Shown here: one piece after another, positions 62,340-64,000 of the stretch
Numbering within the stretch: the stretch's first letter is position 1
Layout of the letters: the number at the start of each line of letters is the position of its first letter
Source: a virus
Virus record (IMG/VR): IMGVR_UViG_3300032268_000986
Location: 110,259 to 174,258 of that record
DNA length: 64,000 bases
Reading direction: 5' to 3' (one strand)
The notes under the pieces: generated by a model
The model's database searches: none
Told to the model about the DNA's origin: nothing
What the model saw: only the letters and a program-made list of their open reading frames with translations
Position numbers and translations under genes: made by a program

Positions 62340-63455
62340 TCAGCAGTTCCACTTGCGCAGTGCCAGAGCCTTGCGAGTGGGTTTACCATTGGGCTTTTTC
62401 ATGGGGCCTTTGACGCCGCCCATTCTGGCACAAAATGATTTTCTGCGCTTGGCTGCTTTGGAACCTGGCTTGAGTTTTGAAGGCTTGGTGGTCACTGCCA
62501 TTTGCAGTTTGCTACCGGGATTCTCTCTGCGATAGCTGGCCACACCCTTGGCATTGAGTCCGCCCTTTTTGCTCTTGCCTTCTTTTCTGCGCCAGGCAGC
62601 AGTTTCATACAGCACGTTGTCTGGCAGGGCTTCAAACTGTTCCCATACTAGATCTTTACTCACACGATTTTTCACTGCCATTTCTTCGGCCAGTTGATCC
62701 ATGGCTTCAAACATCTCATCCACTTCAGGATCCACTTCGTCCGACGCTTCTTCAGAGTACATGTAGTCCCACACTGCGACCAGCATGCTCTTGGCCACAG
62801 CAATCTTTTCCTGGCACCATTCAGGCAAGTTGTCGCCTGAGTCAATCAAGTCGTCGATACCTCGAACAGCACGATCCAGGGTTTCTAGATTGTTGTCGGC
62901 CATGCCGGCTTCGTCGTCATACTCGGGATTGTAGTTTTCTGGCATGGTTTGTTCACCAAAACGTTGACGATAGCTGTTGGGGTTCATTGACGATCTGGTC
63001 CCGACCACAGCATTGCCTTCGCCACTTAATAACAAATCATACATGAGTTTGATTACTTTTAAGGGGCTATTCATTCTTTCCAGGGCGTTTTTAAACCATT
63101 CAACTTTTTCTGGTTTCATTGGCTTGGAACTGGGCTTGCTGATCAGCGCCAGGGCCTGAGCCTTTAGCGTGGACAAGTCTCTGATTTGTTCAAGACGTTT
63201 TAAATCCTCAATATCAAAGTTGTAATCGGCTTTGCCTTCCGCCACACCTTCTGACTTGTTGCCATAGTTGCCAGCGCCTTTTTTGCGGCACTGAACCAGG
63301 CGTCCTGATGCATAGGCTGACGGCCATACTTTTGCACTAGACTTGACCTTGTAGTAACAGGCGTCTTTCTTTTCCATCATCAGCATTTCGCTGAACATGG
63401 GGCCACCACAGTGTGGGCATGACTGTTTGGATTCAACCAAGTCTTTGAATTTCAT
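62340..63455 (-). CDS. Modular basic Cys-containing virion-type protein (371 aa)
   Basis: Start MKFKDLVESK has the capsid-targeting pattern with an L-V-E site. A C-P-H-C-G-G zinc-ribbon-like pair and a W-P-S-A-Y-A-S-G-R-L-V-Q-C-R-K module follow, then G-V-A-E-G linker, a helical module (F-K-N-A-L-E-R-M), an acidic middle, and a C-terminal K-S-F-C-A-R-M-G-G-V-K-G-P-M-K module resembling DUF6321. AAGGAAAAC precedes the start at 63455, which overlaps the upstream stop (ATGA). Function unknown; it looks packaged in the head. Confidence 0.68.
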   Translation of the reverse strand: MKFKDLVESKQSCPHCGGPMFSEMLMMEKKDACYYKVKSSAKVWPSAYASGRLVQCRKKGAGNYGNKSEGVAEGKADYNFDIEDLKRLEQIRDLSTLKAQALALISKPSSKPMKPEKVEWFKNALERMNSPLKVIKLMYDLLLSGEGNAVVGTRSSMNPNSYRQRFGEQTMPENYNPEYDDEAGMADNNLETLDRAVRGIDDLIDSGDNLPEWCQEKIAVAKSMLVAVWDYMYSEEASDEVDPEVDEMFEAMDQLAEEMAVKNRVSKDLVWEQFEALPDNVLYETAAWRRKEGKSKKGGLNAKGVASYRRENPGSKLQMAVTTKPSKLKPGSKAAKRRKSFCARMGGVKGPMKKPNGKPTRKALALRKWNC

Positions 63456-64000
63456 TTGCGTTTTCCTTTGGTACTTACATTTATGGCTGCGCCTGATCGA
63501 TTGGCATTGGGATCTTCTCGGCGCTTTCTTGCGGCTGCACTGGCACGACCCTTTTTGCCCAGGGCATGTGCCTTGGCCTGTGGCAAACACTTGGGCTTGC
63601 CTTCTTTGCTACTGCCTCTGGCACAGTCTCCACGTATTTTGCCGTCGGGTCCAAAACGAACCCATTTTTGTTTGAACCAGTCACGTAGATTTTCTTCCAG
63701 CTCTTGTGTGGACATTTTCTTTTCATATCCCTGCACAGAGGTGGTCTTGTCGGGGTCAGGCGCACCTTGCAATTTGGCAGCTGGCAAAAACTTCCGTATA
63801 CTCTGCAGGGTCAGCGGACCCATCACGCCATCCACATCCAGGTTGGCACGGTACTGTTGATTCAGCATCTGTTGTATTCTGCGAACTTGATCTGACGTCA
63901 TGTCTTGTTCTTCACTCACAGGCACACAATTGGGTACCATTCGGGAACCTTTTTTCTTCATGCCTTGACGACGATATCCGGTCCAGCAGGCTTCCAATAT
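63452..64000 (-). CDS. Modular protein with peptidoglycan-binding-like and DUF5872-like parts (partial, 5' end outside window)
   Basis: The frame is open to the window edge. It includes E-A-C-W-T-G-Y-R-R-Q-G-M-K-K-K-G and R-M-V-P-N-C-V-P, a PG-binding-like repeat (Q-V-R-R-I-Q-Q-M-L-N, D-G-V-M-G-P-L-T-L-Q-S-I-R-K-F), and L-R-D-W-F-K-Q-K-W-V-R-F then a basic K-P-K-C-L-P-Q module and R-E-D-P-N-A-N-R-S-G. It shares module types with 62340, 52101 and 44943. Probably another internal head protein. Ends by ATGA overlap into the next gene. Confidence 0.68.
   Translation of the reverse strand: MLEACWTGYRRQGMKKKGSRMVPNCVPVSEEQDMTSDQVRRIQQMLNQQYRANLDVDGVMGPLTLQSIRKFLPAAKLQGAPDPDKTTSVQGYEKKMSTQELEENLRDWFKQKWVRFGPDGKIRGDCARGSSKEGKPKCLPQAKAHALGKKGRASAAARKRREDPNANRSGAAINVSTKGKRK

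Noticed and set aside
63456-63590. Longer N-terminus for the modular protein at 62340
   Set aside because: It would run inside the upstream gene; the ATG at 63455 has AAGGAAAAC and gives a capsid-targeting-like start.
1-64000. CRISPR arrays, integrase, transposase or attachment sites
   Set aside because: No regularly spaced repeats, recombinase motifs or terminal inverted repeats of an IS element were found.

Overview
The window is a gene-dense stretch of a large T4-related myovirus genome, probably from an uncultured aquatic phage of a heterotrophic bacterium. The evidence is a T4-type replication core (family B DNA polymerase, gp45-like sliding clamp, T4 RNase H-like nuclease), T4-like late promoter boxes (TATAAATA/CTAAATA), many small conserved phage proteins, an endolysin region, and genes packed end to end with ATGA overlaps. 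I saw no rRNA, tRNA, CRISPR array, integrase or transposase. Most genes are on the minus strand. The plus strand carries three short islands made almost entirely of glycan-type cargo genes.

Layout. 1-1.75 kb: small early genes, three of them behind near-identical sigma70-type promoters. 1.8-8.4 kb: glycosyltransferase-like genes, asparagine synthetase and a 2OG-oxygenase-like gene, on mixed strands. 8.4-14 kb: membrane BAX-inhibitor-like protein, MazG-like pyrophosphatase, MBD4-like DNA glycosylase, RNase H, SGNH-like proteins, cytidylyltransferase. 13.9-33.5 kb: a long minus-strand run with 7-deazaguanine genes (queE, two queD-like genes, folE, a possible third T-fold protein and a dpdA-like DNA transglycosylase), mixed with sugar, radical SAM and methyltransferase genes, then clamp and polymerase. 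33.5-38.7 kb: oxygenase, SAH hydrolase, transglutaminase-like protein, and small proteins including a Dps. 38.7-42.4 kb: plus-strand radical SAM / methyltransferase / glycosyltransferase island. 42.4-54.9 kb: more glycan genes and three large modular proteins that look like virion-packaged fusions. 54.8-58 kb: ClpA-like unfoldase and DnaJ-like co-chaperone. 58-64 kb: small membrane proteins, holin-like and GH19 endolysin genes, and two more modular basic proteins.

How it may fit together. FolE, QueD and QueE make the 7-deazaguanine precursor and the DpdA-like enzyme would insert it into phage DNA. No QueC is present here, so either the host supplies it, it lies outside the window, or the carboxy form is used. 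SAH hydrolase would relieve product inhibition of the several SAM-dependent enzymes. The glycan genes probably decorate virion proteins or alter host surface sugars. Five proteins start with short N-termini resembling the T4 capsid-targeting sequence. Several contain V/L-x-E linkers resembling prohead-protease sites, and four of the modular proteins end in, or carry, basic Cys-containing modules. This suggests a set of internal, possibly injected, head proteins.

A second recurrent signal is a -10-like box (TATAAT or TATAAATA-like) only 4-7 bases before the start codon of at least 13 genes that lack a Shine-Dalgarno sequence, implying leaderless transcripts.
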